Shown: positions 1-9,833, numbered from the stretch's first letter. The stretch is DNA of 64,000 nucleotides from an uncultured Sphaerochaeta sp. (GCF_963666015.1 NZ_OY762555.1:372001-436000), one strand, 5' to 3'. A program made the numbers and translations. Notes: a model not told the origin generated them from the sequence alone.

Positions 1-2
1 AG

Positions 3-95
3 GATGAGTCTGTTGAGGATGACGAGGCTATTTTTACTGTTGAAGATATTGATGGCCATAAGATCAACCAGTTGAAATTGGTTGTTAAAACATAA
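3..95 (+). CDS. 3' end of an unidentified coding region (partial)
   Basis: An open frame enters from the left edge and ends in TAA at 93-95, giving about 30 residues. The tail is acidic (begins DESVEDDEAIFTVEDIDG) and ends in LKLVVKT. It lies directly before the gap promoter. Nothing in this fragment identifies the product, and the assignment as coding rests only on the uninterrupted frame with protein-like composition. Confidence 0.5.
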   Translation, partial: DESVEDDEAIFTVEDIDGHKINQLKLVVKT

Positions 96-105
96 TATAT
101 ATACG

Positions 106-1180
<1,075 letters not shown>

Positions 1181-1199
1181 TATTGTGTTACTGTGAATG

Positions 1200-1223
1200 T
1201 CAGGCCTGTTTCTACAGGCCTGA
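1200..1223 (+). terminator. hairpin between gap and pgk, possible partial terminator
   Basis: A perfect 10-bp stem (TCAGGCCTGT with ACAGGCCTGA, loop TTCT) is followed by TTTCCTT. The T run is imperfect, so it may terminate only part of the transcripts or protect the 3' end of gap mRNA, letting gap be expressed above pgk and tpiA. Confidence 0.55.
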
Positions 1224-1264
1224 TTTCCTTGCTAACGATTACCATCGAAAAATAGAGGAAAGCT

Positions 1265-2443
1265 ATGATTCTAAATACCATTCGAGAGTGTGATTTTTCA
1301 GGCAAGAAAGCCTTGATTCGTGTAGATTTCAACGTACCCATCAAGGATGGCGTGGTTACTGATGATACACGCATAAGAGCTGCTCTTCCTACCCTTAAGT
1401 ACCTGTTGGATAACGGTGCATCACTTGTGGTCATGAGCCACCGTGGACGACCAAAAGGGAAGAAAAACCCTGAATTCTCCATGGCACCAATTGCAAAGCG
1501 TTTCAGTGAATTGCTGGGTAAAGATGTCCAACTTGCAAATGACGTGATCGGTGAAGAGGTTTCTGGACAGGTTGCTTCAATGAAAGCTGGTGATGTTCTT
1601 TTACTGGAGAATGTCCGTTTCTACAGCGAAGAAGAGGGCAACGATCCCGATTTTGCAAAGAATCTTGCTTCCTTGGGTGATGTGTATGTGAATGATGCTT
1701 TTGGAACGGCCCACCGAGCCCATGCTTCCACCGAAGGGGTGTCACATTATCTACCTTCATATGCAGGCTTCCTTATTGAAAAAGAAGTTAAGTTTATGGC
1801 GCCACTCTTGAGCAATCCTGAGAAACCTTTTGTTGCCATCATTGGAGGTTCGAAGGTTTCCAGTAAGATCAGCGTCTTGGAAAGCTTGGTACGGACTTGT
1901 GATACGATTGTCATCGGTGGTGGAATGGCGTATACATTCCTTTCCGTCCAGGGTCACACCATCGGAAAGAGTCTAGTTGAGGAAGAGTACAAGGATGTTG
2001 CTTCTTCTTTCCTGGCAAAGGCAAAGGAGAAGGGTGTACAGGTAATCCTCCCTGTTGACCATCTCTGTGGTGCTGAGTTCAAGGAGGATGCAGAGGCTGT
2101 CAGCGTTGATTCCACTGATATTCCTGAGAACTTGATAGGTATGGATATTGGACCAAAGACCATCTCAATGATTGTTGATGCTGTCACCAAGGCAAAGAGT
2201 GTTGTTTGGAACGGTCCTATGGGCGTATTTGAGTTCGATGCGTTCGCTGAGGGAACCCTTACTGTTGCCAAAGCACTTGCAGAGAGCCAAGCTACTTCCG
2301 TTGTCGGCGGTGGGGACTCTGTTGCAGCTATCAATAAGTTTAACTTGGCAGATAAGATCAGTCACGTAAGTACCGGTGGCGGTGCTTCACTCGAGTTCCT
2401 TGAAGGAAAGGTCCTTCCAGGAATCAAGGCATTGGAGAAATAA
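1265..2443 (+). CDS. pgk: phosphoglycerate kinase
   Basis: Transfers phosphate from 1,3-bisphosphoglycerate to ADP in glycolysis. The product has 392 residues, typical for bacteria. The N-terminal substrate domain starts with [16 protein letters not shown] and includes SHRGRPKG and LLLENVRFY. The nucleotide domain shows GGSKVSSK, the GGGMAYTF turn, WNGPMGVFE and the C-terminal GGGDSVAA loop. The start is preceded by an AGAGGAAAG site. It lies 84 bp after gap with a hairpin between them and one base before tpiA. Confidence 0.97.
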   Translation: MILNTIRECDFSGKKALIRVDFNVPIKDGVVTDDTRIRAALPTLKYLLDNGASLVVMSHRGRPKGKKNPEFSMAPIAKRFSELLGKDVQLANDVIGEEVSGQVASMKAGDVLLLENVRFYSEEEGNDPDFAKNLASLGDVYVNDAFGTAHRAHASTEGVSHYLPSYAGFLIEKEVKFMAPLLSNPEKPFVAIIGGSKVSSKISVLESLVRTCDTIVIGGGMAYTFLSVQGHTIGKSLVEEEYKDVASSFLAKAKEKGVQVILPVDHLCGAEFKEDAEAVSVDSTDIPENLIGMDIGPKTISMIVDAVTKAKSVVWNGPMGVFEFDAFAEGTLTVAKALAESQATSVVGGGDSVAAINKFNLADKISHVSTGGGASLEFLEGKVLPGIKALEK

Positions 2444-2444
2444 G

Positions 2445-3197
2445 ATGAGAAAACCCTATATCGCTGGAAACTGGAAAATGAATATGACTCCAAGTGAAGG
2501 TGCGGCCTTCGCTAAGGAGCTTGCAAAGGCAGTGGAAGGAACCAACACAAAAGTGATGGTTGCTCCTCCTTACGTTACAATCCCCGCAGTGCTTGAAGCA
2601 CTCAAGGGCTCTGAGATTATCGTTGCTGCACAGAACATGAGCGACAACTTGAAAGGCGCATTTACTGGAGAAGTGAGTGCAACTATGCTCAAGGATCTCG
2701 GTGTTACCAACGTTATTCTTGGACACAGTGAAAGACGTGCTCTTTATGGTGAAACTGATGCTTTCATCAACAGAAAGGTATTGCTTGCACTCGCTGAGGG
2801 TATGGAAGTTGACCTGTGTATCGGTGAGACCTTGGAAGAACGAGAGGCCGGCAAACTTGAAGAAGTATTGAGCCGTCAGGTAGAGGAAGGTCTCAAGGGT
2901 GTATCTGCTGAGCAGATGCAACACATCACGTTAGCCTACGAACCAGTTTGGGCTATTGGGACAGGAAAGACTGCAACCCCTGAAGATGCTGATGCTGCAC
3001 ATGCTTATGTTCGTAGTCTTGTTGAAAAACTCTACAATAAGGGTGTTGCAGAAGAGCTGATTATACAGTATGGTGGTTCAGTGAAGGCTTCGAATGTGAA
3101 AGCCTTGATGTCTAAAGAGCATATCGATGGCGCACTGGTTGGTGGTGCCTCCCTTTCCGTGGAGCAGTTCCTTCCGATTGTGAACTTTGATAAGTAA
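2445..3197 (+). CDS. tpiA: triosephosphate isomerase
   Basis: Interconverts dihydroxyacetone phosphate and glyceraldehyde 3-phosphate. The start ATG at 2445 gives MRKPYIAGNWKMN, the conserved N-terminus with the substrate lysine. An upstream in-frame start at 2376 would lie inside pgk and add residues foreign to the family, so it was rejected. The catalytic His is in VILGHSERR and the catalytic Glu in AYEPVWAIGTGKTA. The phosphate-binding YGGSVK is near the C-terminus. At 250 residues it is complete, and it begins one base after the pgk stop, so the two are probably translationally coupled. Confidence 0.97.
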   Translation: MRKPYIAGNWKMNMTPSEGAAFAKELAKAVEGTNTKVMVAPPYVTIPAVLEALKGSEIIVAAQNMSDNLKGAFTGEVSATMLKDLGVTNVILGHSERRALYGETDAFINRKVLLALAEGMEVDLCIGETLEEREAGKLEEVLSRQVEEGLKGVSAEQMQHITLAYEPVWAIGTGKTATPEDADAAHAYVRSLVEKLYNKGVAEELIIQYGGSVKASNVKALMSKEHIDGALVGGASLSVEQFLPIVNFDK

Positions 3198-3217
3198 GTA
3201 TTCGGAGTAAAGAGAAA

Positions 3218-3565
3218 ATGGGTGTTTTGAGCATTATTCTGTTGGTATTATTTGTCGTCGTCAGTCTTCTGTTGATTTTCCTTGTCGCTGTACAGGATGA
3301 GCAAAGTGAAGGCCTGGGCGGAATTTTTGGTGGTGGAAGCAATACTGCCTTTGGGTCTCACACAAGCAGTGTGGTTACCAAGGCTACAGGGACGCTTGCA
3401 GTCTTGTTCTTGGTATTGGCCCTTTTGGTGGCTTTCGTGAACAAATCGCCATCACAGGATGAGTTGCTCGATTCCGTCACCACGGAACAGGTTCAACAGA
3501 CTACCGATTGGTGGACAAGTGGCGAAGGTACAGCAGCAGCTGAAACAGCTACTGAAGCTAACTAG
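3218..3565 (+). CDS. secG: preprotein translocase subunit SecG
   Basis: Small inner-membrane subunit of the SecYEG channel. The 115-residue product has the family plan: a hydrophobic helix at about residues 3-25, a glycine-rich loop (GLGGIFGGGSNTAFGS), a second helix at about 53-73 and a polar, acidic tail with many Thr, Glu and Ala residues. It follows tpiA by 20 bp, a placement seen in many bacteria, and a hairpin follows it. Confidence 0.9.
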   Translation: MGVLSIILLVLFVVVSLLLIFLVAVQDEQSEGLGGIFGGGSNTAFGSHTSSVVTKATGTLAVLFLVLALLVAFVNKSPSQDELLDSVTTEQVQQTTDWWTSGEGTAAAETATEAN

Positions 3566-3594
3566 GACGGTCGCTGTTCCAATAACTATCGACT

Positions 3595-3618
3595 ACCGGC
3601 CGCAGACATGCGGTCGGT
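3595..3618 (+). terminator. hairpin after secG, weak terminator
   Basis: A 10-bp stem (ACCGGCCGCA with TGCGGTCGGT, one G-T pair, loop GACA) begins 29 bp after the secG stop. The following bases TTGCTGTTTC make a poor U tract. It may end the glycolytic transcript inefficiently. The next gene's ribosome site lies immediately after it. Confidence 0.45.
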
Positions 3619-3639
3619 TGCTGTTTCAAGGGAGTGTCT

Positions 3640-4053
3640 ATGAAAGTTTGCGTATTATATGCACCAGCGTCGAAGGGAAATGATAAAATGAAGGCAATCG
3701 CCAATGCGTTGTCGGAAGGTATCGCTTCCCAAGGTCATATGGTGGATGTATTCGATATGTCCCTCGAAGCGGGAAAAATTGTCTCTTTTTATGATTATCT
3801 AATCATTGGGACCGAAACCCTTACGTTCTTTGGTGGAAAAATACCAAACACTGTTTCTGGTTTCCTAAAAACAGCCGGCAGCATTTCTGGTAAGCGATGC
3901 ATGGCTTTCATCACCAAAGGGGGTGTTCGATCCATGAAAACACTCCAGACGTTGATGAAGACAATGGAGAGGGAAGGGATGTTCCTGAAGAAAAGTGAGA
4001 TAGTCAACAAGATTGATCTTGCTCGCGCTGTCGGTAAACATGTGAAAATCTGA
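3640..4053 (+). CDS. small flavodoxin-like protein
   Basis: The 137-residue product looks like a flavodoxin fold: an N-terminal strand MKVCVLYAP, a polar loop (ASKGNDKM) in the position of the FMN phosphate loop, the strand-loop YDYLIIGTETLTFFGGKIP, and ISGKRCMAFITKGG. The phosphate loop is not the canonical T/S-rich sequence, so flavin binding is not assured. The ATG at 3640 is preferred over a GTG six bases earlier because AAGGGAG ends five bases before it. It stands alone between the secG hairpin and the parvulin gene. Its physiological role is unknown. Confidence 0.6.
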   Translation: MKVCVLYAPASKGNDKMKAIANALSEGIASQGHMVDVFDMSLEAGKIVSFYDYLIIGTETLTFFGGKIPNTVSGFLKTAGSISGKRCMAFITKGGVRSMKTLQTLMKTMEREGMFLKKSEIVNKIDLARAVGKHVKI

Positions 4054-4110
4054 TTGATTCCCCTTTCTGTTGTTAGTACCTTATGAGAAGATATCCTTAG
4101 GAGTTGTTAT

Positions 4111-5154
4111 ATGAAACGTAGAATTAGTGTTTTGGCTGTCATTCTGCTCATCGGCACGATGGCCTTTGCTGCAACAATTGGTGCCCCTGCCGCAACAGTT
4201 AGGCTTACCAAGACCACACCCATCAGCATGGCAAATCTTGAAGCAGAGGTAGCACAGTACAAGGCAAGTGCAGCAGAGCAGGGAGAAGACCCTGAGAGTG
4301 TTGACCCTCTGCAGGTATTGAATCTTCTGATCAACAATGAACTGTTTCGTCAGGGTGCCGCCCGTGATGGTGTTAAGATAACTGATGCAATGGTAGACAG
4401 TGCATATGATTCACAGAAGGCCAATCTAGAAGCTTCTTCTGGGCAGGCATTCAGTGATGCGCAATTCGACCAGATTATTTCCAACAACTTTGGTTCCGTT
4501 GAAGCATACCGCAAAGCAATTCAGGAACAGTTGATGGTTGACTCCTATGTACGTATGAAGAAAGCCGATATGCTTGGTGCCAAGGTCCAGATATCTGACG
4601 CTGAAGTTAGCTCTTTCTATCGCAAGAATAAGACTCGTTTTGTCAGTCCTGAAACAGTGAAACTGAGTCATATCTATATCCCTTTCACCAATGACTCCCA
4701 GAAAGACTTACAGAATAAGACGCTCCTCGAACGTGTTGCAAGAGACATCAAGAGTGGATCTCTCTCATTTGAGAAAGCAGTGGTTCAGTACTCAGAAGAT
4801 ACTCAGAGCAAGAATAAGGCTGGAGATATTGGTTGGCTGACCATGGATAATACTGAAGCGCTTGCAGGTCTTGGAGATGTTTTCTTCGACGTCGCATTCA
4901 CTACAGATGTAGGAAATGTCAGTGATGTAGTAACCAGCAATACTGGATACCATATCCTGAAGATTCTTGCGTACAATGATACCAAGATTCTTCAGTTGGA
5001 GGATCAGATCAGTCCAACGACTTCCACTACAGTAGAACAGTACATCAGAAGTGAACTTGCTGCCGCGAAGCAACAATCGAATTACTATGCAGCGATCAAC
5101 AGCCTGGTGGATGATTTAAGAAAATCTGCCACTGTAAACATTTTGTATAAATAG
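4111..5154 (+). CDS. exported parvulin-type peptidyl-prolyl isomerase (SurA/PrsA-like)
   Basis: Periplasmic folding factor. The 347-residue protein starts with a signal peptide (MKRRISVLAVILLIGTMAFA) without a lipobox cysteine. An N-terminal SurA-like helical region (about 35-165) is followed by one rotamase domain (about 175-290) with LSHIYIPF, GDIGWLTMD and the conserved NTGYHILKI. A family role would be escort of outer-membrane proteins, fitting the BamA found later in the window. TAGGAG precedes the start. It is one base upstream of nusB. Confidence 0.85.
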   Translation: MKRRISVLAVILLIGTMAFAATIGAPAATVRLTKTTPISMANLEAEVAQYKASAAEQGEDPESVDPLQVLNLLINNELFRQGAARDGVKITDAMVDSAYDSQKANLEASSGQAFSDAQFDQIISNNFGSVEAYRKAIQEQLMVDSYVRMKKADMLGAKVQISDAEVSSFYRKNKTRFVSPETVKLSHIYIPFTNDSQKDLQNKTLLERVARDIKSGSLSFEKAVVQYSEDTQSKNKAGDIGWLTMDNTEALAGLGDVFFDVAFTTDVGNVSDVVTSNTGYHILKILAYNDTKILQLEDQISPTTSTTVEQYIRSELAAAKQQSNYYAAINSLVDDLRKSATVNILYK

Positions 5155-5155
5155 C

Positions 5156-5614
5156 ATGAAAACACGACATAAAGCACGCGAATTAGCGCTACAAACTCTC
5201 TATGCAATGGACTTCAACCATATTCTTACTTTGGAATCCATGCCGTACATCTTCAGTGGTATTACTGATGAAGAATATAGCTTGCTCGAGGATGATGTAA
5301 AACTCTATGGTATGTATCTTGTAAAAGGTACATTGGAAAATCTTGAGAAGATTGATGAATCGATCAGTAAGTTTTCACTCAATCGTCCTCTCGAGCGGAT
5401 TGATATTGTTGACAGGAATATTCTGAGAATGAGTGTTTTCTGCCTCATGTTTGGGGATATCCATCCTCATATCATCATTGACGAAGCGGTTAAGCTGAGT
5501 CAAGATTTCTCTACTGAAGTAAATTATAAGTTCATCAACGGGATTCTGGATGCAATGCAGAAACAGGTTTTCCCAATTCAGGAGCAACATACCGATGATT
5601 CGTTTAAAGACTGA
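5156..5614 (+). CDS. nusB: transcription antitermination factor NusB
   Basis: RNA-binding factor that acts with S10 at boxA elements, mainly in rRNA transcription. The 152-residue product has the all-helical NusB pattern: the N-terminal RHKARELALQTLYAMD, the central FSLNRPLERIDIVDRNILRM and the C-terminal VNYKFINGILDAM. It starts one base after the parvulin stop and its end overlaps map by 20 bp, so the three genes look like one operon. Confidence 0.93.
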   Translation: MKTRHKARELALQTLYAMDFNHILTLESMPYIFSGITDEEYSLLEDDVKLYGMYLVKGTLENLEKIDESISKFSLNRPLERIDIVDRNILRMSVFCLMFGDIHPHIIIDEAVKLSQDFSTEVNYKFINGILDAMQKQVFPIQEQHTDDSFKD

Positions 5615-6350
5615 AGCACAAATTGCGGGCATAAGAGAGGCTTGTCATCTCACAGCTGAACTTATGCATAACCTCTCCTCTTATATACAGGAAGGAATGT
5701 CCACTTTTGACATAGACCAGTACTGTTACCAGTTTATTGTGAATCATAAGGGAGTTCCTGCATTCCTTCATTATGAGGGGTTTCCTGCGACAGCCTGTAT
5801 TTCAGTCAATGAGGAGGTGATCCATGGGATTCCTTCAAAAACACGAATTATCAAGGAAGGGGACCTGGTTGATGTTGATTTGGGTATAAATATGAACGGG
5901 CACTTTTCTGACATGGCCAGAACATTCATCGTAGGGAAGACCAAGGATGAATACAAAATGCTCTGCGATGTTACAGAAGAGAGCCTGCGTCTCGGTATTG
6001 AGGCTGCTTCACAAAAAGGGGCTCGAATCCAGGATATTGGCTCTGCAGTCTACAAACATGCCAGAAAGCATGGATATGGAGTTGTGAGAGACTACTGTGG
6101 TCATGGTGTCGGTCTTGACGTACATGAGGAGCCTGAGATTCCAAACTACACCAGCTCCTATTTGCCAAACCCGCGTATTCGGGAGGGAATGGTCCTCGCC
6201 ATTGAGCCTATGATCAACTTGGGAACCCAAAAAGTAAGACTTCTTTCCAATGATTGGACAGTCGTTACAGCAGACGGGTTGCCATCTGCACATTTTGAGG
6301 ATACTGTTGCTATTACTAAACACGGCTTGGAAGTTCTGACGGTTTTCTAG
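5595..6350 (+). CDS. map: methionine aminopeptidase, type I
   Basis: Removes the initiator methionine from new proteins. The start at 5595 gives MIRLKTEAQIAGIREAC, the expected N-terminus; a longer frame would sit further inside nusB. The 251-residue enzyme carries the metal-ligand pattern: Asp in DVDLGI and HFSDMART, His in YCGHGVG and Glu in AIEPMI and HFEDTVAI. It overlaps the end of nusB by 20 bp, suggesting coupled translation. Confidence 0.95.
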   Translation: MIRLKTEAQIAGIREACHLTAELMHNLSSYIQEGMSTFDIDQYCYQFIVNHKGVPAFLHYEGFPATACISVNEEVIHGIPSKTRIIKEGDLVDVDLGINMNGHFSDMARTFIVGKTKDEYKMLCDVTEESLRLGIEAASQKGARIQDIGSAVYKHARKHGYGVVRDYCGHGVGLDVHEEPEIPNYTSSYLPNPRIREGMVLAIEPMINLGTQKVRLLSNDWTVVTADGLPSAHFEDTVAITKHGLEVLTVF

Positions 6351-6368
6351 TTCCTGGGGGTCTTTTCT

Positions 6369-6986
6369 ATGGTAATTAAAGAGTTCATTACATGCGACGA
6401 TATTCGTGACAGTGCACTGAAGCTAGCGCATCAGATGTACAAGGAAGACCATTTCGTCCCGGATATCATTTATGCTTCACTCAGGGGTGGTGCCTATATG
6501 GCAAACGTCTTCAGTGAATATTACAAGATGGTACGTATCAGAGAACAGGGAAGACCCGTTTTCTATGCTGCCGTTGTGGCCCGTTCCTATGGGTATCTAC
6601 GTACCCAGACAAATGTCATGGTAGACGGGTGGACATACAGCCCAGAGCACCTGAGAACAGGGGACAGGATTCTTTTGGTTGATGATATTTTTGATACCGG
6701 AAAAACGGTCAATGCATTGGCGGAAATCATCATGCGCAAGGGTATTCCTCGTGAGGATTTGAAGATTGCAGTCTTCGATTACAAGGTTCCTCTCTACAAG
6801 AAGGAAGAACCATTGCCGGTACAACCTGACTATTACTGTCGTAAACACATTCTCAACAGTCCGGATGACGAGAGATGGATACATTACAACTGTCATGAAT
6901 TCTTAGGCCTTAGTAGCCAGGAGATTGATCAGCAGTTCCAGGATGAAGAGGTCAGGAATATTCTCCATGAGGTGAGGGGAGACTGA
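6369..6986 (+). CDS. purine-type phosphoribosyltransferase
   Basis: Type I phosphoribosyltransferase of 205 residues. The PRPP loop is ILLVDDIFDTGKTV (about residues 98-111), the pyrophosphate loop region is YASLRGGAYMA, and an aromatic hood-like tail follows (YYCRKHIL, ERWIHY). It is most like hypoxanthine or xanthine-guanine enzymes, which salvage bases to nucleotides, but substrate choice cannot be read from the sequence. It follows map by 18 bp and converges on the next gene with only 6 bp between the stops. Confidence 0.75.
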   Translation: MVIKEFITCDDIRDSALKLAHQMYKEDHFVPDIIYASLRGGAYMANVFSEYYKMVRIREQGRPVFYAAVVARSYGYLRTQTNVMVDGWTYSPEHLRTGDRILLVDDIFDTGKTVNALAEIIMRKGIPREDLKIAVFDYKVPLYKKEEPLPVQPDYYCRKHILNSPDDERWIHYNCHEFLGLSSQEIDQQFQDEEVRNILHEVRGD

Positions 6987-6992
6987 ACCGAA

Positions 6993-7607
6993 TTATTCGG
7001 AGAATAGATATTTCAGGAAGGTAATAATCGCTTCCTTGTTTGGAGCACTTTCTGGGATAACCAGTACTGAAGCATCGGAATTGGCATACCTGCTTTCTTC
7101 AAGATTGAGCAGGTATGATTTTTTTTGTCCATTACTGTCCTCAGCCATTTCCAGATATGGGGTGATGATCTCAAGCGAGGGATACGCTGCCACCAATGCA
7201 GAGAGATCAGTCATGGGTAAACCGGAAATGTAATGCTCTGCGACATAAGGTGGTGCTATCAGGATATCAAGTTCCTTGGCTGCCATGTAGGCATAAATCT
7301 TAGAAAGACTCGATTCAATATATCGGTCAGCGCTCCCAAAAACCACATAGAGAGAATCATCTACAATAATCCTTTGATTCTTCTGAATGTTGAACACTCT
7401 TCCAAGCTCCTTTTCCAGAGAGCTTGCTTTGAAAACATCTTGTTCATCATTGGTCACAAACAGTTGTAAAACAATTTCCTTTTGTCTCTGAATAAACAAA
7501 TCACCGATATATACTCCGACCAGTAGAATCAGAACGACGAGTATAACTAGTGATTTTGATGAAAATGTCTTGAATGTACCTCTTAGAATCATTATTGGTT
7601 GCCTCAT
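6993..7607 (-). CDS. membrane-anchored protein of unknown function
   Basis: Not recognised. The 204-residue product has a basic N-terminus, one transmembrane helix (about residues 20-40, SLVILVVLILLVGVYIGDLF) and a soluble domain of about 160 residues, presumably outside the cytoplasm. The domain contains alternating strands and helices (IIVDDSLYVVFGS, LDILIAPPYVAEHYISGL, SVLVIPESAPNKEAI), loosely reminiscent of a substrate-binding fold, but no catalytic motif is evident. The start at 7607 is chosen because GGGAG lies nine bases before it; a longer frame to 7664 would overlap the divergent gene. It is head-to-head with a DUF624 gene, so a link to the transporter cluster is possible. Confidence 0.6.
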   Translation of the reverse strand: MRQPIMILRGTFKTFSSKSLVILVVLILLVGVYIGDLFIQRQKEIVLQLFVTNDEQDVFKASSLEKELGRVFNIQKNQRIIVDDSLYVVFGSADRYIESSLSKIYAYMAAKELDILIAPPYVAEHYISGLPMTDLSALVAAYPSLEIITPYLEMAEDSNGQKKSYLLNLEESRYANSDASVLVIPESAPNKEAIITFLKYLFSE

Positions 7608-7653
7608 GTTCCTAAACTCCCTATCATAGTACGGTGAATAGAGGGGAATTACT

Positions 7654-8247
7654 ATGAATATCAATACGATTTTTGATCCTGATAACGTTGTATGGGCTTT
7701 TTTGCTGAAGCTGTACTATTTGGCCTTTGCAGGATTGCTTTGGTTTATATCCAGCCTCCCCATTATTACCATTGGTGCTGCTACAGTGAGTCTCTATTCA
7801 TACTGTTTCAATGTACTGGATGGTAATGAAGGGTACGTTGTCAGGACCTTCTTCTCAACGTTCAAGCGCGTATTTCTGCAAGCTACTATTGTATTTCTCC
7901 TAATCGCCGTATGTTTAGCCTTTCTGGTTTTTGATGCTTGGTTTTTTCTACAGCAGATCCCAATGCTTTTCTTTGTAGCTATAAGTCTCATGCTATTGGT
8001 ATTAGTTGGATCGGTACATGTATTTCCCTTGCTTTCTAGAAAACAACAGTCTTTGAAAACTCTACTTGCTTCTTCATGTATCTTGGGATTCAAGCATCTT
8101 CCAATAAGCATTACTATTCTCGTAATTGCTGGATTACACACTCTTTCTGTATATTATGCTCCAGTAACCATCCTGTTTTCAGCAGGATTGGCCTGTGCAC
8201 TTTCAACAATGTTTATACGAGCACTGTATATTCGTATCGGTATCTAA
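7654..8247 (+). CDS. DUF624 (YesL-like) integral membrane protein
   Basis: The 197-residue protein has about five hydrophobic segments and the family hallmark near the N-terminus (LLWFISSLPIITIGAAT). YesL-type proteins are usually encoded beside carbohydrate-type ABC importers; their function is not established. Here it sits directly upstream of the ugp-type operon, separated by a 190-bp AT-rich regulatory stretch. It is divergent from the unknown membrane-anchored gene with 46 bp between the starts, so their promoters must overlap. Confidence 0.75.
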   Translation: MNINTIFDPDNVVWAFLLKLYYLAFAGLLWFISSLPIITIGAATVSLYSYCFNVLDGNEGYVVRTFFSTFKRVFLQATIVFLLIAVCLAFLVFDAWFFLQQIPMLFFVAISLMLLVLVGSVHVFPLLSRKQQSLKTLLASSCILGFKHLPISITILVIAGLHTLSVYYAPVTILFSAGLACALSTMFIRALYIRIGI

Positions 8248-8284
8248 AACAGTATTACTACAATTTTATATATTCGTTGGTCAT

Positions 8285-8309
8285 ATCAATACATTTGTTT
8301 AATATTGAT
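8285..8309. repeat. inverted repeat upstream of the ugp promoter
   Basis: Arms ATCAATA (8285-8291) and TATTGAT (8303-8309) flank an 11-bp centre in very AT-rich DNA, 65 bp before the -35 box of the transporter operon. It could be an operator for the importer, but such repeats are common in AT-rich DNA. Confidence 0.35.
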
Positions 8310-8373
8310 TAATATATAAAAATTTTTACATATATTCTTTACACATCTTTATCATTATATTAACAAATTTTCT

Positions 8374-8402
8374 TTGACATATGGGAGTAGAGAACGTAGA
8401 CT
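8374..8402 (+). promoter_or_regulatory. promoter for the ugp-type operon
   Basis: TTGACA (8374-8379) and TAGACT (8397-8402) are 17 bp apart, placing the start of transcription near 8409 and leaving a short leader with AGGAGG before the ATG at 8438. The -35 matches consensus exactly; the -10 is weaker. Confidence 0.6.
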
Positions 8403-8437
8403 TACTGATGGGATAACCCCACACTAGGAGGAAAAAC

Positions 8438-9754
8438 ATGAAAAAATTGCTACTTCTTATGACTATCTCATTAGTCGCAATAGGTATGCTCTTCGCCGGT
8501 GGTGCAACAGAAACAGCCGCTCCTGCAAAAGCAGCTGTATCATACGAAGTAACCGAACCGATCACGATCGAATGGTGGCATGCTCTTGAACAACAGTATT
8601 GGCCGTTGGTTGATGAGATTGTTGGAGATTTCAACAACAGTGATTCTTTGGTTACTGTGGAAGCAAAATACATTGGTAACTATGCTACCGTAAACGAAAC
8701 CTTGGTTGCTGCTCATGCAGCTGGAAGTGGTCTTCCTGCTCTTACTGTAGCAAACACTCCTTATGTTGCTGAATATGGTAAAGGAGGACTTACTGAAGAT
8801 CTTACCCCTTACATTGAAGCAACTGGGTATGATATTGATGACTTCGGTGAAGGTATGATTGCAGCAACCAGTTATGAAGGCAAGCAAGTAACACTACCAT
8901 TTCTTATTTCCACACAGGTTATTTACTATAACAAGACCATGGCGGACAAGGAAGGTATTGTTATTCCAAAGAAAATTGCTGATCTTGATGCTTTCATGAA
9001 GAAAGCAAGCAAAGTATCCAGTGATGGTACTACAGATCGTTGGGCGATCATCATCCCAGGTTGGGACCAATGGTACTTTGAACCAATGTACCTCAACAGT
9101 GGTGTAAAGATTGTCAATGAAGATCGTGTAAGTACAGATCTTGCCGGCCCTATCTCTGTTGATCTCACTAAAAAGTTCCAGAATTGGGTCAATAATGGGT
9201 ATACCTATTGGGCAAGTGGCACGAGTGCCTCTTCAAATATGAGACAAAATTTTGTCGATCAGAAGACATTCTCTGTTATTCATACCAGTAGCTTGTATAA
9301 TCTGTATACTGGTTTGATTGGTGACAATTTCGAGCTTGGCATGGCTTGGCTCCCATCTGGGGATACCAAGATCAGTGAGATTGGTGGAAGTGTTCTGCTG
9401 ATTCCTGCAAAGAATGACCAGAAGACCAAGAACGCTGCTTGGGAATTCCTGCAGTACCTGATTGGTAAGAATGTTAACATGAAGTGGGCAGATGGCACTG
9501 GTTACATCCCAACGAGAAACTCAGTTCTTTCTAGTTCTGAAGGGGATGAGTTCTTGGAGAGAAAACCTGCCTTCAAGGCCATTTTTGACAATCTTGATGA
9601 GATTAATCCTAGAATCCAGCATCCAGGTTGGAACCAATTGGCAACTATCTGGAAATCATATCTTGACCAGATCATGATCGAGGGTGTGGATGTAGAATCC
9701 AATCTTGAATATATGGCTGAAGAGATTGATGAGGTTCTTGCAGACTCTGAGTAA
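8438..9754 (+). CDS. ugpB: ABC transporter substrate-binding protein, UgpB-like
   Basis: Periplasmic binding protein (438 residues) of the carbohydrate/glycerol-3-phosphate family (SBP_bac_1). A signal peptide ends near AIGMLFAGGATETAAPAK; there is no lipobox cysteine, so it should be a free periplasmic protein. The mature part opens with TIEWWHALEQQYWP and includes QVIYYNKTMADKEGI and GGSVLLIPAKNDQKTKNAAWEFLQYLI. The gene order with two permeases and a glycerophosphodiesterase favours glycerol-3-phosphate or glycerophosphodiesters as ligand. No ATPase gene is nearby, so a shared MsmX/UgpC-type ATPase is presumed. Confidence 0.8.
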   Translation: MKKLLLLMTISLVAIGMLFAGGATETAAPAKAAVSYEVTEPITIEWWHALEQQYWPLVDEIVGDFNNSDSLVTVEAKYIGNYATVNETLVAAHAAGSGLPALTVANTPYVAEYGKGGLTEDLTPYIEATGYDIDDFGEGMIAATSYEGKQVTLPFLISTQVIYYNKTMADKEGIVIPKKIADLDAFMKKASKVSSDGTTDRWAIIIPGWDQWYFEPMYLNSGVKIVNEDRVSTDLAGPISVDLTKKFQNWVNNGYTYWASGTSASSNMRQNFVDQKTFSVIHTSSLYNLYTGLIGDNFELGMAWLPSGDTKISEIGGSVLLIPAKNDQKTKNAAWEFLQYLIGKNVNMKWADGTGYIPTRNSVLSSSEGDEFLERKPAFKAIFDNLDEINPRIQHPGWNQLATIWKSYLDQIMIEGVDVESNLEYMAEEIDEVLADSE

Positions 9755-9773
9755 TGTGTCTTCATTATGTTTT

Positions 9774-9802
9774 GCCGTCTGGTGCAGTGATGTACCGGCG
9801 GC
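9774..9802 (+). promoter_or_regulatory. intercistronic hairpin between ugpB and ugpA
   Basis: GCCGTCTGGT (9774-9783) pairs with ACCGGCGGC (9794-9802), with one bulged base and a 10-nt loop. No long T run follows. Hairpins here are usual behind binding-protein genes, where they stabilise the upstream mRNA and keep binding protein in excess over permeases. Confidence 0.55.
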
Positions 9803-9833
9803 ATTCTCTTGCGAATAAGGAATGCTTGGTACC

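Noticed and set aside
6988..7000. Small hairpin CCGAA-TTA-TTCGG between convergent genes
   Set aside because: Only a 5-bp AT-containing stem, overlapping a coding end and without T runs; too weak to call a terminator.
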